This document shows positions 24,541 to 36,760 of a stretch of 64,000 nt of DNA, in pieces. The DNA is from Varanus komodoensis. Lineage: Eukaryota > Chordata > Lepidosauria > Squamata > Varanidae. The first letter of the stretch is position 1; every line of letters begins with the position of its first letter. The position numbers were made by a program, and so were the translations under genes. The notes beneath the pieces were generated by a model. The model did no database searches. It saw nothing but the letters and a program-made list of their open reading frames with translations, and was not told where the DNA came from. Where the stretch lies: positions 1,827,527 to 1,891,526 of the forward strand of contig NW_025336348.1 in NCBI RefSeq assembly GCF_004798865.1. The letters run 5' to 3'.

Positions 24541-24849
24541 GTACATTTTAAAGCCTGAGGTGGAGGGCACAGCAGGTATCCCAGAAGGCTCATTTTGCTG
24601 TCCTTTTGACACCACGTTTCTAACATGTAGTTAAGTGCTGCTTCTATTGTCTGCTTTAGAAAGGATTCTCTTGTCTCCTGTGCGCAGGGTGCAGGCAGCC
24701 CACGGCCTCAGTGTCCGATACGTTAATTATCCATCTTTTCAGATTACTTAGATGGTGTCCATGCAGCAGGTCAGAATTTTGGAACACCAGCTATTTAGCT
24801 CGTACTGTTGTAATTTATTCTGGGAATGGTTTTACGGAATGAAAACTGG

Positions 24850-24957
24850 ACAACCAACTGGGAGGGATGGTTTAAGCTGGTATCCTGCACTTGGAAGGGG
24901 TGTTGGACCTGATGGCCTTCTGGCCCCTTCCAACTCTGCTATGATTCCATGATTTAA
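24850..24957 (+). mobile_element. CR1 LINE 3' end
   Basis: GTTGGACCTGATGGCCTTCT then GGCCCCTTCCAACTCTGC and the octamer-like end TATGATTCCATGATT are the typical CR1 3' terminus, closely resembling the avian one. It is 5'-truncated, as usual for the family. Confidence 0.75.
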
Positions 24958-25054
24958 AATTATGCCCTCTGATTTATTAGAAGGCTGTCATGGGAAATTA
25001 CCACTGGAACAGTGTTCTAATGTGGTTTGTAAAACATTCACAGAGGATATTCTT

Positions 25055-25270
25055 GACTACTACTATTAGTAGTATATTGCATTTCTGTCCTGCCTTTTTT
25101 CCTCTTGTGAGGAACCCCAAGCAGCTTACATAGCTCTGTTTTATCCTCACAACAACCCTGTGAGGTAGGTTCAGCTAAGAGTGAGAGACTGGCTGACCAA
25201 GTGGAGACTAGAACACTGCACCTCCAGGTCCCCACTCCAAACTCTAACCACCGCACCACACTGCATCTCA
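25055..25270 (-). mobile_element. tRNA-headed SINE, reverse orientation, nearly full length
   Basis: Reading the minus strand, a GTGTGGTGCGGTGGTTAGAG head is followed by GGGACCTGGAGG, CAGTCTCTCACTCTTAGC, TGAACCTACCTCACAGGG, TTGTTGTGAGGATAAAAC and a CAGGACAGAAATGCAATATA tail with ATTAGTAGT repeats. Confidence 0.75.
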
Positions 25271-26046
25271 TCACAACACTCAAAGTCCTATTTATAAAGA
25301 TCCTCATGGGAAAAATATTGTCCAAGGCTCAGGAAAAGATCTGTTAATTTTGGGTGCAATCCTATGGCCTCTCAACATCACCCTGGAGGCCACAGGATTC
25401 CTTGGAGGCCCAGCTCCCAGGTCCTGTGATCTCAAAGCTAGGACTCTGAAGGGCAAGCCCCCTCTTGCCCCCTCACAGACAGTGTGGAAAGGAGCACACT
25501 GGGACCCTCCCTCTCCGTGCTTACAGCTGGGCCTTGGGGCTAAAAAGAAGGGGGTGCACAGTGGAGACAGGGCAGAAGGCTGTGGCCACAGATTTACTCC
25601 AGTTCCAACTGGCACCTTTCCTCTCCGACTCTCTGATGCTAAATCGCGATGGCTGAAAATGGCCGCCCAGAGAAAATGCAGTGCGCCTGGTGCAGTGCCA
25701 GCCCATTGCCACTGTTCTGCCCCACTCCTGCCTTGGATGCTCATGATGCTCTCCATGTTGGGAGACTTTGTGTATCTGCTGGAGGACTTCACCCTGAGTG
25801 CCTTAATACTTTTTCTGTTGCTTGATTGTGAAAATCATGTTCCTTTGTTTGCACCAGCAGCCAGGAAATTGAGAACTAAATTTCTTGCTCAGTTCTGATG
25901 CTGGCTTTGCTACAAGTTATAGTTAAAAATGATGGTGATGGTGATGATTTACCACTTCAGTGTTTCCTACCTTCCCTCTGAGCATCAAACATCTAACTGC
26001 ACAATCCTGTTCTGCCCCTGTTGTTGCCTTCATGATTTCTGCTCCC

Positions 26047-26146
26047 NNNNNNNNNNNNNNNNNNNNNNNNNNNNNNNNNNNNNNNNNNNNNNNNNNNNNN
26101 NNNNNNNNNNNNNNNNNNNNNNNNNNNNNNNNNNNNNNNNNNNNNN
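26047..26146. other. Assembly gap (100 N)
   Basis: Exactly 100 undetermined bases, the conventional placeholder for a gap of unknown size. The distance across it is not known. Confidence 0.99.
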
Positions 26147-26409
26147 AAGGCTTCCTTGCCCCGAACTGGGAATTGCAGAGGGTTGGTGGGGGGCGGGGGA
26201 GGCAGGCAGGTAAACCAAGATCAACAACATGAGAAAGAGAAAGAGGGGGAGCAATCTGACAGCTGCAACAAAATGAGTCACCTTGCACTGAGCTGGGATG
26301 CACGCCAGGAACTGAAGTGGGATGGAAAAAGCAAAGAATTCTCCCACCAATAGGCTGGAGAGCGGTGAAAGCTGCAACATTCCAGGGTATGTTCTGAAGG
26401 CAAAAGATG

Positions 26410-26500
26410 TGGCCACCTTGGTGCAGCTAAGCAGGACAGGGCCTTGTCCGTGTTTGGAGAGGTGACTACCTGGGAAATACATGCAGCCACTTGGCGCTGC
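26410..26500 (+). mobile_element. 5S-rRNA-related SINE fragment
   Basis: GCAGCTAAGCAGGACAGGGC then GTGTTTGGAGAGGTGACTAC and CTGGGAAATAC parallels the internal promoter half of 5S rRNA (AGCTAAGCAGGGTCGGGCC, ACTTGGATGGGAGACCGCC, TGGGAATAC). The 5' half is absent. The match is by eye and diverged. Confidence 0.5.
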
Positions 26501-26532
26501 ACAATGAAAAATCCATGGGGTAGAAATAAAAT

Positions 26533-26570
26533 TGAATGAATGAATGAATGAATGAATGAAAGAAAGAAAT
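26533..26570. repeat. GAAT/GAAA microsatellite
   Basis: About seven TGAA units pass into three GAAA units, directly following the 5S-like fragment, and could be its tail. Confidence 0.8.
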
Positions 26571-26687
26571 CTTCTCTTGAGAGTGAAAGCCTTCCCACTC
26601 CTGTTACGTGCTGAGAACAAACTTGCTGTTGCCAAAATGGCACCACTGAAGCCCAAGAGGAAAGTATCATTAAACAGATTCGTACAA

Positions 26688-26800
26688 TTATTAATTAATT
26701 AATTAATTAATTAAAACATTTTTATGCCGCCCCATTCGCCGAAGCCTTGGGGCGGCTTACAACAATGCAGGATTACAATGCAATTACAACGCAGGAGGGG
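26688..26800 (-). mobile_element. SINE/LINE hairpin tail with (TTAA)n, reverse orientation
   Basis: A TTAA microsatellite at 26689-26714 precedes ATGCCGCCCCATTCGCCGAA then GCCTTGGGGCGGCTTACAAC. This is the same tail as at 11.0 and 12.97 kb, on the opposite strand to the first. Confidence 0.6.
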
Positions 26801-27589
26801 CTCAAAAATGCTGATTATTATGGAAGCAGAGGGAGACTGAAATCTTAGAAGAGGGGAACAGAATCAAGTTTCCCAGAAAAGGGCACGACATGACACAACA
26901 AAGGCGGATGGCTAAGCGCTTCCTCTGCACCAGAGGAACTAGGGAGCTTCTTCTAGACATGTGAGGGTGAGACTGGGGGGCAGCCTATAGCAAAGGAGCT
27001 GTGCAATAGTACCAAAGACAGTCAAGGTCAGTCAAATAGAGCCAATGAAACCAAGCCCTGCAACAGTAAGAAGAGAAGAGTAGCAGCTGTGGGCGAAGGT
27101 CCATGGACTTGGGGTTGCTGAAACCTATAAAGCCCCCTGGCACAGGTCCCTTCCCTCTCAACCACGCGAGCACAAATGATCACCACCAAGGGGATCTCTG
27201 AAAAAATCAGGTCAGACGTTGAAGCTCTGGGAAGGAAGCTCGAGGAATGAGTGGCCTCATCCGCCCTTCCTCCATCAACGGAGGAGGTGGAAGCATCCGA
27301 GAGACGCCTGCAACAGCTTGGGACCATCCTGTGCGGCCTCTGGAATCAGAGCGGACAGTAAGCAAGGTCAAAAGAGCAGAGGCAGCACCCAGGAACCTGG
27401 CTGCTGTTTGACGCGTCCCTTCCTCTAGCTGGGAGGCGAGGAAGAAGGCACAGGTGCTTGCCCTGGACTGGGAACCCACCGAGTGCTGTGAAGTGTGAAG
27501 ACTTCTTTCAGTCGCTGCCTGGTGACAGATTTCCTTGTTTCTTTCCCTTTTTCATAAATCACAGTGGGAGACTACACTGCCCAATCCCA

Positions 27590-27700
27590 ACCTGGCATTT
27601 TCCAGATGTGTTAGCCTGTGACTCTCATCATTCCCAGCCAGCATGATAGAAGTTGTGGTCCAACACAGCTGGAAGGTGCCAACGTGCATAAGGCTGGTCT
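27590..27700. repeat. Fold-back repeat (CATCATTCCCAGCCAGCATG)
   Basis: GTGACTCTCATCATTCCCAG, CCAGCATGATAGAAGTTGTG and GTCCAACACAGCTGGAAGGT form the usual order of this family, in which the two arms can pair. Confidence 0.45.
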
Positions 27701-30700
27701 ACTTGAATAGAGTAAGGGGTGCAGAAATGGTAGCGGAGGGTAGGTGGCGCTGCTGAGCTCATTCTTGCTTTTCTGCTCAGGTGTTACTTCTACCTGAATA
27801 GGGTTCATCCCTGAATAGAGTTCTTAAGAAGTTATGATGCTGACTTATACCAGGCTAAGCCATTGGTTGGTCAAGCCGGAACCATACCCTTTCATTGCTA
27901 GAAACTTTTCCCCAGACATGCCACCTCAGATCTGTTTAGCTGGAGGTGACAGGACTGAACCTGAACAATTCCAATCTTGCTCTCTACGGCTAAGCTTTGG
28001 TGCCCCTCCTGCTGAGGTGGGACTGGGGGGAAACAGCTTCCTAGATCAGGAGCAAAGAAACTTGGACCACAGTTTTCATAACTCTTGACGATTAGTCATG
28101 ATGGCTTGGGTCAATGAGCGTTGGACTCCCTCAGTATCTGGAAAGCTACTAGTTCCCTATCCCGGGGTTACACCATTATCCGTAAGCGCATGGAGTTTTG
28201 AGTGCTCCATGAATGAGTTAGGAGGCAATCAATTGTATGCATGCTTAGAATGAAAGTGGTCCTAGAATTCCCAGCATTCCCATGCTGGCTGGGGAATGAT
28301 GGGAACTGAAGGACCTTTTTCTGCCTAAACATGCATATGCTTCCCTCCTCATCTGCATGTTTAGGAAGAAAAAAGTCCTTCAGAAGAAAAAGGTGCTTCT
28401 TCATCCTCTTCTCCTTCCTCAGTTAATAATGTCAAGAATGGATTATAGAATTACTCAAGTCCTAAAGCTTTAGAAGCCGTCACAACAGTTATTCAGCATA
28501 ATGATTAGATTAACCAGGCAGGGTTAGACGGGAAAATAAACAGCCTTAGAGCAGAAAAGAATATGTCCTTTGTGTGTTGCTTGCAAATTGGGGCGGGTGA
28601 GCTGCAACTACTGGGATAGGGATGGATTTGCTCAGGACTTCCTAGTGTTACAGCAATGCATGTCCTGGATGGTCCTTTGGGATAGAAACAGAATTTGGGA
28701 AAGGGATGGGAAGCTTGGGTGAGGATGCTGGACAAACAGGACCGTATCGCCCAGTAGCTCAGACAAGGTCCTGTGAGATACAAGTCCGAATAGCTACTCA
28801 GCTGCCATGATGCTAACGGCCATTGCTAAGCCCTTCTTAGCTCAAAGGACTCTTGGGAAGTTAAAATGTGGGAGAACATTTATGCCACCCCGAGTTCCTT
28901 GAAAGAGGGGTGGGCTAAAAATACAGTAAATTAAGAATACTCTCTTAAGCCAATCTGAATAGCTTCTATGGACTATCCTCTTGGTAGACAACTCTGGAAC
29001 TGTGCTTGTTTACTAACTACAGCAGGTTGAGCATCCCACAGCTAAATTTCATGCAGCCCTCACTTCAACCTAATTTCAAAGGCTCCCGGCATGCAATTGG
29101 TTGAGACCTTTGGCAAGAAGGATTTGTGACCTCTTTGGTATGAGGGGGAAGAAAAGGAGATGGTACAAAGAGAAAAGGGGTGACCCAGTCACTTTTGACT
29201 GTGGTCTTGCTGAAAACTGGCTTCAGCCCCATTCAAACCAAGATGCGGCCCCAGTAACTTCTCCGAGAGTGCAGGACCTGGCAGAAAAAAACCTTGTCTT
29301 CCACAGAAGCATGGCATCCCCACGCGAGGAGGACAGAGCAACCCTCAATTGTGTCAATCCCACCATGCTCAGGACACTGGTTGGAACATGTTGGTCTGAA
29401 ACACCCATTAAATCTAGCCAGCACAGCCAATGGAGAGGAGAATGGGAACTGCAGCCCAAGAACAACTGCAAGGTAAGACATTCCCCATCTCTGGTCTAGG
29501 ACACCTTGGCTTTGATAGGCCACACCCAACGTTGCTCTTCTGCACCCATGTTCTTCCATACCTGCTCCCACACCATCTCTTCCTTTATCTGAAGTTCTCA
29601 CCCTCCTGCCCTGTCTATGCCATCCTTTCCCTCCATCTACCTCTGGCTCTCTTCTCTGACACATTCACTGCCTTTAGTAACCCTTCCCCTCCGCCGTGTC
29701 TGATTTTCTCAACTCCTCTGTTCTTGCTGTCTCTACCTTCCTTTAAGCCTGGGTGCATCAGCTTTCTGGCCTCAAGGGTTACAGCAGAGAGCGTCTTCAG
29801 GGCCCTGTGTGTGTGGTACATACGGGTGGGGAAGGAGCTGAAAGGAAAGCTAGTGGCGGTAGGCAAGTCAAGGCACCCATGGGAAGGCTGTGGCGAAGGA
29901 TTTGGAGGGCCGCACGGAAACTGCAGGTTGCACACCCCTGCTTTAAGCTCTGTACCTTTACTAACTTGCAGGCCTGCCTCTCTCCCCAGCCCAAGATTAT
30001 TCTGCAGTTGACCACTCACAACAAGTAACAGCATATCCAGGCAGCAGTGCCAGCAACTGGTTTCACCCTCAGAACAGCAGTAAGTGCCAATCACAAAGAC
30101 AAGCGGCCACACTCGGGAAGAACCCATGCTGGCCCTGGGAGTCAAATGACCCTAGAGAGCCAGTTGAGGGCTAAAAGTTCCCCAGCTCCAGTCTGCCCAG
30201 TTCTGGAAGACTGTGTTATCCTGCCAGCCTGTTTAAAGAGCTGGAGGAGCTTAGATCAAGCCTTTTCTTGCCTTCGGTGTATCGGGGCAACCTCCACAGC
30301 CTCCCCTGCAACTCTGCTAGTGGTGTTGCATCAGTGGAGCAACAAGATGCAAGCGCAACCCTCAAAAGGAAGCCCAAGTGCTTGTTTTTGGAGCTGGGCA
30401 AGCTAGAGGCACACCCTTCTGCCATCCCTTGTTCCATTCGAAAACAAGCCTGTGGACACTCGTTCCTAAGACCAGTTGCTTTAGGAAGCACGAGGTTCCT
30501 GATACACTGACGGTGGGTCCCACTGGTACATGGGCAGCATCAAATTCTGCTCATAAAGGCCTAGAACTAGCTCCAGGTCTGCCTGTCTTTCTGTCTGCCT
30601 TTCCTCAATGGAATTCTACCTTTTTATGGTACTAGACTGGGATCTGGCTTGTTTCATCTTCAAATAAACTTCATGCTTAGATCTGGGCATGTTTTCCAAA

Positions 30701-31069
30701 ATTAAACTGCTGAATTTGTCTTCCTGTTGTTGTCACATCCCAGCCTAGTCTCACTTCCTCTGGAACGACTGGGGAAGGAGAAAGTGCCGGAGAGAACTGA
30801 AATGCCAAATAAACTGTTTCCACTCTTCTGATCCCAGGAACCGCCTCTGAGAGCTTCTGTTGACCTGCTGGTCAGATCCAACATTATTTCATTTGCTAAC
30901 AACTGCATTGTTTTCCAGGGTGAGAAAAGGGACAAACAACAAACACAACAGCTATATTAAAGCTGTTGGCAGAATCTCCTTGATGCGTCAAGTTATCTGC
31001 AGATATTTCTGTCTTTGTTGGTGCCTGTAACAAGCAAGAATCCATCTCCCGCTCCTCACAGCAGCCTTC

Positions 31070-31200
31070 CCCAAAATGCTGCTCTGCAGATGTTTTGGAC
31101 CACAACCGGCACCATTCCTGACCTTTGGGTCATGCTGGCTGGGGCTGATGGGATTTGAAGTTCAAATCATCTGGAGGACACAAGGTTGGGAATGACTGCC
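31070..31200. repeat. Fold-back repeat, good copy
   Basis: CAGATGTTTTGGACCACAAC, CATGCTGGCTGGGGCTGATG, GGATTTGAAGTTCAAATC and CATCTGGAGGACACAAGGTT appear in order. The outer arms (CAGATGTTTTGG / AAATCATCTGG) are partly complementary. Superfamily unknown. Confidence 0.5.
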
Positions 31201-31434
31201 CCACCTGGGGGCTGCATATCACCCAGACACTCCAAAATTGTGCAGCTCCCTGGAGGTTTCCACACACCCAGCTCTGCTTGCTTCAGCCCCTGTACAAAGT
31301 TTTCCTTGCAAAGTTGCTAGGGCTTTTTTTCCAATTCATCTAGGAACCCATTTTAAAATATCACCATCCCAATGGTAAATTCAGGATTTTTGCCACTAGG
31401 GCTACAAAACTCACCACAGAGGGTGGTGTTTGGG

Positions 31435-31540
31435 GACCAGCGGTTCCCCAGATGTGGTTGAACTGCGACTCCTATCTGCCCTACCCAGCATAGGGATGAT
31501 GGAACTTGCAGCTGAACTTCTGGGGGGCTCGACTTTCCTC
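31435..31540. repeat. Fold-back repeat, further copy
   Basis: CCCCAGATGTGGTTGAACTG, CGACTCCTATCTGCCC, CCCAGCATAGGGATGATGG and GCAGCTGAACTTCTGGGGGG follow the same order as at 31.07 kb, more diverged. Confidence 0.4.
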
Positions 31541-33594
31541 GGCTCTGCCTTAAAGGGTCTGCTATCACGAATATTCTGGTTTTACTTCTGAATAAGAAGC
31601 AGGGGGAGATGTTTATGCATAACTGGTAAGTGGTCATGTTTCAAAGCTGAGCGCAGTTTGGCTCACACTGCAAAAAGCGGCCACCTCCTCATTAGGGACG
31701 CGTTTGCACTTGTGTGTCACTCGGACACTGTCATATTCCGTGCAAATGAGCTGGGTCACTGACAGAATGTCCAGAGCGATGCTGCGGCACAGGGAGACCA
31801 CCAGCATTCGTGTCTGGGCTACACACGTCAACATCCTCCGGCTAGTCTTCCATGCCTCCTCTGTCCAGTTAAGTACAATTTAGCACAATGCTCTATCCTC
31901 CTTGGTTGTGCATTTCCTACCCACAATCCCCAGCTGTGCTCTCCCCTGAAAAAACCATGACTCAAGCCTTTGTGTTGGCACCACAATTCCAAGCCAGCAG
32001 GCTGGCTGGGGATTATGGGAATGGTAGTCTCTATCGGAAGCACTGAGAGGATGGGAAGAAGGGTAACAATCAGCGGCCGGACAACAACAATGTTGCAAAC
32101 GAGGGAAATTTGGGGAGGTGTCGGCGCACCGGGGAGCGCTACAGTTTGCTGGCGGCCCGGAGGGTTCAGGTTGCACACCCCTGTACAAAACAATGCCTGC
32201 TACGTGTCCATTCCTGTGCGAGTGCAGTGCCTAACCTAGATTTCTGCTGTGAGTCAGCGAATGTAAAGTAAAAAAAAAGGAAAACCGTGCACCAATGGAA
32301 AAGATGCTCGGGCTTGGTAGTCTAGGCAACCATCTTACAATCCAAGAACCATTGGTCCAGCATTTAAATTCTGTGTATGAGAGGTAAACATCACAAGAAA
32401 GCTCTCCTGTGATTCTAAAATGCAGGCTATCCAATGCAGGAAGAAAGGGATGTTCTTGGCTTGGTTTATCAGCTGCTGATAACACAAGGTAGCGAAAACC
32501 ACCGATTATCTTAAAAGACCATTTCCCCAGAAAGGACCATTTCCCCGGATTTTCTGACAGTGGAAGGAAGCACTGCTCTTTTAGATAAGCAAAGCCAGCA
32601 CATTTTCACCTTGGAGGAGCATATGGCAATATTTGCCAAAGCTCTTCTAAAGGAGGAAAGTTAATTCATTCCCTAATACAATAACAGTTTATTTAAGAGG
32701 ACATGCGTCTTGCTTTTTAACCTCGGTAACCTACTTTATTAATGGATGGTTTATGAGAAAAGCAATTAATGCCAAGGAAACATGGAAAGAAAGATATCCT
32801 TCATTTAAAAGGAGGTGTGTGCAATGAGAAGACTAATAAAGACAATTATTATCCTTTCCAAGGTTATTCTCTCTCTATTAGCCACTGACTACAATTTGAC
32901 AGGAACAGTTATCTTGGGAGTTTTGCTTTTACCGATCATATTACTGCTTCATAATATGAGTGACTGGGGTTCCATATCCATTTTGTTATTAACTTTGGCT
33001 CTCTGGATGAGAGAGAGTATTTCCTATTTATACTGCAGTTCTTTAAGGGTTCAAACCCCTTTTTGCATGTATTAGCTAAGTAGTCCTTAAAAGGAAGCCA
33101 AGAATGTGGCAGTTCAGCTCAAAACATCCGTGAGGCCCATGTGCCATGCCAGGGAGGGGGTGACTGCTTCTTGGATCCAGAATAGAAAGGTCACTTAGGC
33201 ATCAACAAAGAAAGAGGATAAAATAAGGACACATTTTATATGACATTCACATAGGCAAATGTCTAAGGAGAGGTGCGGATATAGAAAGTGTAGCTGTACT
33301 TTTAAGAGAACTACAGTACATCTTGCCACAGTGAAGAAGCCCCTGAGTATGCTCAGTCTATTGTCCACGTGCTAACAATGGTTGGGTACTCCAAAATCCC
33401 AATTGTTCCGTCTTCAACCATGAACTAAAGTTCATCCAGGCAGCCAATCTGATGGCTCTCCAAAACAGAGGACTGCCCTTTGTAAAGTGGGACTGCTGGC
33501 CACCCTCAACCCAGCAGGAATACTGAGCACACTGATATATCCCCGAGGTGGTAAATACTATACATACTATAATACATAGAGACAATTCAAACCA

Positions 33595-33690
33595 TCTTAG
33601 GCAGCAATCCTATACTCATCTACCTAAGAGTAAGCACCAAAGAATTCAGTGGGACTCGAGTAGGCATGTACAGAATCACAATGTAGGACG
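33595..33690. repeat. Short palindromic repeat (CAATCCTATACTCATCTACC)
   Basis: GCAATCCTATACTCATCTAC, AGAGTAAGCACC, AATTCAGTGGGACTCGAGTA and GGCATGTACAGAATC match a short element that I know from squamates, in which AGTAAGYCCC and GGGACTTACT form inverted halves. Other copies lie near 51.0, 52.2 and 59.9 kb. Confidence 0.5.
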
Positions 33691-34814
33691 ACCAAGAAAG
33701 ATCCCACCACAGATAAGTCACTACGGTTGATGTGGAAAGGGTTCCCCATATTTGGAGGTTATGAAAGACCAAGAGGGAAATCAAGCATTTTCAAGTTTTG
33801 AGGGAAAACTGACCGACATTTGCCCTGCTTCTTGGGCTGCATCCACCCTCTTGAAAAATTCCAGAATGCCTTCTGGAATGATGCTCTATCACAATGCCAT
33901 GCTGTTCTAAGGGGCATTCTGGGAGGCCACACAGACATGAAATGTGAAACTGGAGATGCAGGTAGGGCATGTATCTTCATGGCAAATGTTAACCACAGAA
34001 GAAGTTTGGCTCAGCACTAATAAATGTGTCAAAATCACCAACAGTTCTGCTGAAGGAAAAATAACACTGTCAAACAGAATTAAGCATAAGGAGCTCAACC
34101 TTTGTCTCCCACCAGAGGTGAGCAAAGGAGCCAAATGGGCCTTGCAGAAGACAGTCCAGGGGCCATTACAGAGAAGTCCCTGTCATGCAGACTCAGCTTA
34201 CAAACATCTCATAGTGGATGGAAACATCTTCCCCGATACAAATGTTGTATTTTCACTGGAAAACAGCAACAGCTTGTATTTGCCCCAGAGAGGAAAAAAG
34301 GCAGGTACTTAGGAGAGGGGAGGAATAAGAAGTATTTTTCCTCCATGAGAAAAAAAAGAAAAAGAAAATAAGGCCACCTAGTGATCCGAGACCAGCTTTT
34401 GATCAGGTAACTCCATATCTCATGCTTCATGAATAACCAACTTTTCCAGGTAAGTCACCTAATTCTGGCCTTCTATTGCAATGTGGCACACGCAAGTCTT
34501 CTGGATACAAGCAGTGCTCCAGATCAGCCCCCATCACTGGGTGTCGATTCACAGCCTTGTTCTCTGACCTCTGTGCGGACAAAGCTATTCTATCCGTTGA
34601 CAAATCCTCTTTGTGCATGGGAGCCATTCAGCTATGCGTTTGCTGAAGGCCATAATGACTATGCGTGAATGCCCAAGGCCACAATTAGCTGAATGCATAC
34701 GTAAGATTATGTAATGCTGGCTGTCTGGCCTGGCTATTTAGCATGCCCTGGATGAGCCACCCTCCCAGAACCCATCTCATTTAGGAGAAGCGCTGGAGCT
34801 CGGCCGCAAGCAGA

Positions 34815-34945
34815 TGCTCTCCAAGTCCTTGGTCCAATCTCCAGGTAGCCTCCTTCCTGAAATCCTGGACACCCGCTGCCGATCACTGACCTAGATGGGC
34901 TGACTCACTTAACAGCAGCTTCATGCATTCCCTATATTCCGATGC
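34815..34945 (+). mobile_element. SINE body (degraded)
   Basis: GGTCCAATCTCCAGGTAGCC, TGGACACCCGCTGCCGATCA, CTGACCTAGATGGGCTGACT and CAGCAGCTTCATGCATTCC correspond to the body of the SINE family at 13.25 and 20.96 kb. Confidence 0.45.
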
Positions 34946-35475
34946 AATTTGGTCCAGAACAGAATTTTAGGCGGGTGGAGAACTCTTGTGGTCTCCTCGT
35001 CCCTTCCTCGCCCCATGCAAGTGAATCTTGCAACTGCAGCATCTGTGATGATATCTAGATGGATTAGATACTTTCAGGAAAGGAGAAGCTGCAGTGGCCC
35101 TGAGTGGCCACACTTACTATTTATCTGAATAAAAGTGTCCTGAAGCATTAAGCCAAAGGTCCAATTAGCCGTTTCAACCAGAGCCAGCCAAGATACTTCA
35201 GGGAAACTTGCAAACAGATCCACAGCCTCTCCTACTTTCTGTCCTCAACCTCTGATAACCAGAGGTAACACACTTCTGTACGTGGAGGTTCCACTTGGGG
35301 TATCCTAGTTCATGATCACTTATGCACGACTTCACGAGAATGGGCCGCCTTCCTTTTCCTCTAACGTGGAGCAGGCAGAAAGCAGGTCACAATCTACATC
35401 CGATCATTCGATCAACAAGAGTTGCTGATGTTAGTAGTTGTGAATAAGCACGAAAAGTAACACAGATAAGCTTAG

Positions 35476-35710
35476 AGAGCCAGTGTGGTGCAGTGGTGAA
35501 GAGTGCAGGACTGGGACTCAGGCGATCTGGGCTCCAGTCCCCGCTCAGCCATGGAGCCAACTGGGAGACACTGGGCCAGTCACAGACCCTCAGCCCAACC
35601 TTCCTCACCACTTCGTTGCTGTAGGGATAAGACTGAGAGAAGGAGAATAGTTTAAGCCACTTTGAGTTCGTAAGAAAAGCAGGATATAAACCTATAAATT
35701 TATAAATAAC
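35476..35710 (+). mobile_element. tRNA-headed SINE, full length
   Basis: The head GAGAGCCAGTGTGGTGCAGT then GGTGAAGAGTGCAGGACTGG is the tRNA-like promoter, followed by CCCCGCTCAGCCATGG, TGGGCCAGTCACAGACC, GCCACTTTGAGTTCG and a CAGGATATAAACC tail running into AT-rich repeats. This is one of the best copies in the window. Confidence 0.8.
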
Positions 35711-35770
35711 ACATACATTTATAAATTATATAAATCTATAAATTTAAATTTATACATGAATAAGTACTAG

Positions 35771-35788
35771 TGCACACACACACACACA
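35771..35788. repeat. CA microsatellite
   Basis: About nine CA dinucleotides lie just after an AT-rich stretch of repeated ATAAATTTATA-like words (35690-35760). Confidence 0.8.
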
Positions 35789-36077
35789 TGAACGCCAGTC
35801 CTCTGCCAGGGCTGACTGTGCGGTGATCGTTTATCCTTCAGCCTCAACACTCCTCGCGTATAAAGCAGAAGCATCTGTGGAACGATTTTGATCAGGTCTT
35901 TGTCTTGTTGGCCTGCTCTAGACTTTTGTGCTGGCGTCACTGATCTGAACAAACTTGACTGTAGATTGGTACACGTCTACCAAGGTTACCCGAAGGCCTC
36001 CACATGCAGGTTGGTGGGATGCATAAAGGAAACCCTTGTACCAGGGGTGGGTCAGCTGGTGGCTACAGGCCACCTTG

Positions 36078-36150
36078 AGCAACTACACTGGGGTTTCATT
36101 CTGTGATTCCGGGAAATAGCAGGACTTCCCTGGCCCACCGCACCACACCA
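36078..36150 (+). repeat. Paired direct repeat, copy 1
   Basis: GAGCAACTACACTGGGGTTT, CATTCTGTGATTCCGGGAAA and ACTTCCCTGGCCCACC recur with about 80% identity at 38310-38385. Confidence 0.55.
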
Positions 36151-36587
36151 AGACCATCACTAAGATTGCTGCAAAATATGAAAAGGATCTGGACACCCTT
36201 TTTGGCCCTTGCCAAGGAGCCATCCCGCCTGAAAACAAAATTCTATTGACAGCTGGGATTGTTTCAGAGGTAATGGAGGGCCTCCAACAACAGCACTATA
36301 TAGCAACTAATCACACCTCCCAAGGCAGCCTTTTTGTGATGGTGCCACAATGGGCTCTCCAAGGACCCGATGTTCTCATGTTCCCCAAAGGTTGCCAACC
36401 CCTGTTCCATAAGCAGACAATGAACGCACAGGTGTCAAGCAATCAGCTCTCTAAGGCTCTCTTAGCTACGATGTGAATGCTGACAGAAGAACATGGATGT
36501 TTGAAACTTTGTGAGTTCCCTGGGCCAACAGAAAGACCAACCAGGTCAAATCAAGCCAGAACTTGCCCTTGAAGTCCATATGAAGAC

Positions 36588-36760
36588 ATGGAGGCCATCG
36601 CACTTCAGGCACATCATGAGAACGCAAGACTCACTGGAGAGGACAATCATGTTAGGGAAAGCGGATGGCTAAAGAAGACCAGGAAGACCAATATGAGCTG
36701 GATGGACTTCATAAAGGCAGCCACAGCCTGGAAAATGCAAGGGCTGAGCAGGCCTGTGAC
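36588..36760 (+). mobile_element. RTE/BovB-like LINE, C-terminal coding fragment
   Basis: In one frame the plus strand reads HHENARLTGEDNHV, and in another it gives MRTQDSLEKTIMLGKADG, followed by RRPGRP. The BovB/RTE C-terminus has the form GHLMRRADSLEKTLMLGKIE then GRRRRG. The fragment is frame-broken. Confidence 0.65.

Noticed and set aside
25350-25898. Long plus-strand open frame (182 codons)
   Set aside because: No recognisable domain, no splice-supported neighbours, and low-complexity, GC-rich codon content with an overlapping frame of similar length on the other strand. It lies inside BCAT1 intron 1.
26030-26656. 208-codon minus-strand frame
   Set aside because: It is only open because it reads through the 100 N of the assembly gap.
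29430-30145. Overlapping 193- and 176-codon open frames on opposite strands
   Set aside because: Pyrimidine-rich DNA (many CTC, CCT and TTC) gives long frames on both strands. Neither translation resembles a known protein.
36049-36416. A further complete hAT element with ends CAGGGGTGGG and GGTTGCCAACCCCTG
   Set aside because: The ends look hAT-like but the eight-base flanks (CCTTGTAC, TTCCATAA) do not match and the ends pair poorly, so they are probably from separate fragments.
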